Source: an uncultured Lachnospiraceae bacterium
GTDB lineage: Bacteria; Bacillota; Clostridia; Lachnospirales; Lachnospiraceae
Assembly: GCA_947177925.1 (NCBI GenBank)
Contig: CAMWWJ010000054.1
Location: 1 to 13,885 of the forward strand
Direction: 5' to 3'
Length of the DNA: 13,885 nucleotides
Shown here piece after piece: positions 13,447 through 13,885 of this stretch. The notes under the pieces are model-generated. The model was not told the DNA's origin. It was given only the letters and a program-made list of their open reading frames with translations, and searched no databases. A program made the position numbers and the translations under genes. Position 1 is the first letter of the stretch. Each line of letters begins with the position of its first letter.

Positions 13447-13885
13447 ATGCCGGTATTTAAGAACAAGACACAGGGGCAGTATGTGAATGTTTATAAGGAT
13501 ATTTTAAAAAATCATTCATTAAGTCTGCGTGATAGAGGGATGGTGGTTACACTGCTTTCCCTGCCAGATAATTGGGTGTTTACCATATCGGGGCTGAGTA
13601 AGATTATACCTGATGGAAAAAGTTCCATACAATCCAGCCTGAAACACTTAGAAGAACTTGGATATATTTCAAGAACCCAGGAGAGAGGCGAGTGTGGCAA
13701 GTTTGGAAATATAGCGATAGAGATTCATGAAACTCCGGTTGCACCATTGTCTGATTTTCGGAAAGCGGAGAACCCGACAACGGGAAAAACGTCAACCGAA
13801 AATCGCACACAATATATTAATAATCAATTAAATAATACCCAAGTGAAGAATTATCCTTCTATCAATCATTTAGTTAAAAGTGAGG
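13447..13885 (+). CDS. Replication initiator-like wHTH protein (3' end outside window)
   Basis: An ORF opens at ATG 13447, with GAGGAGG (13431-13437) nine bases upstream, and stays open to the window edge (146 residues seen). It begins MPVFKNKTQGQYVNVYKDIL and contains a winged-helix-type region (about 28-85) including LSLRDRGMVVTLLSLPDNWVF-like sequence and ISGLSKIIPDGKSSIQSSLKHLEELGYIS. After about residue 97 the composition becomes Asn/Thr/Gln-rich and linker-like. This layout is that of HTH_36-type replication initiator/primosome-loader proteins of Firmicute plasmids and ICEs. It follows the small HTH gene by 167 bases holding three stem-loops. Whether it starts replication or is a regulator cannot be settled without its C-terminus. 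Confidence 0.75.
   Translation, partial: MPVFKNKTQGQYVNVYKDILKNHSLSLRDRGMVVTLLSLPDNWVFTISGLSKIIPDGKSSIQSSLKHLEELGYISRTQERGECGKFGNIAIEIHETPVAPLSDFRKAENPTTGKTSTENRTQYINNQLNNTQVKNYPSINHLVKSE

Larger units (their letters stand above)
8512..13885. mobile_element. Left end of an apparent integrated element at the guaA 3' end
   Basis: Everything after guaA is clearly more AT-rich than the housekeeping genes. It carries accessory genes: restriction-modification, an XRE regulator, an excisionase-like HTH protein and a rep-like protein. The regulator, small HTH and wHTH replication protein in this order are typical of Firmicute integrative conjugative or mobilizable elements. Neither integrase, relaxase nor the opposite attachment site is in the window, so the class and right boundary are unknown. 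The left boundary is set at the guaA stop, but the true crossover may lie within the last bases of guaA. Confidence 0.65.

Noticed and set aside
1..13885. CRISPR array, tRNA or rRNA genes
   Set aside because: No regularly spaced repeats with unique spacers, and no tRNA cloverleaf or rRNA sequence was recognised on either strand.

Overview
The window looks like chromosome from a spore-forming, low-to-moderate GC Firmicute of the Clostridia, most likely a Lachnospiraceae-type organism. The evidence is a clear spoIIID sporulation regulator, strong AGGAGG-type ribosome binding sites, consensus sigma-A promoters, and a mixture of moderate-GC housekeeping genes and AT-rich accessory genes. Taxonomy is inferred from protein flavour only; there is no rRNA here.

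Left part (1-8511) is mostly ordinary chromosome. After a possible decayed gene tail (2-181) come, on the minus strand, a DUF4392/D-glutamate-cyclase-like protein, and then on the plus strand an unrecognised 138-residue protein, a RecQ helicase with an extra C-terminal segment, SpoIIID (with a recognisable sigma-E promoter and a TTG start), a MATE multidrug exporter behind a sigma-A promoter and a long leader hairpin, endonuclease III (nth), and GMP synthase (guaA) behind a perfect TTGACA-N18-TATAAT promoter.

Right part (about 8512-13885) reads as one end of an integrated mobile element (integrative conjugative or mobilizable element) placed immediately downstream of guaA, a known integration hot spot. 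From left to right it holds a terminator usable from both sides, a short tandem direct repeat, and a minus-strand operon of three genes. In transcription order these are a 316-residue XRE-type regulator, a fused nuclease-N6-adenine methylase, and a two-TRD specificity subunit. The last two match the architecture of BcgI-like Type IIB/IIG restriction-modification systems (A + B subunits); no separate HsdR is seen. Divergently transcribed are a 64-residue excisionase/MerR-like HTH protein and a replication-initiator-like wHTH protein cut by the window edge.

Two regulatory regions on the element stand out. Between the XRE gene and the small HTH gene lie face-to-face promoters and two copies of a GTAC-N6-GTAC palindrome, which suggests a lysogeny-like switch. 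Between the small HTH gene and the rep-like gene lie three consecutive stem-loops. On the minus strand this region also carries an extended -10 promoter and a two-hairpin transcript of about 66 nt ending in a classical U6 terminator, i.e. a candidate antisense RNA over the rep leader. That candidate is the most novel item in the window. No integrase, relaxase or far attachment site is inside the window, so the element's class and its second boundary remain unseen.
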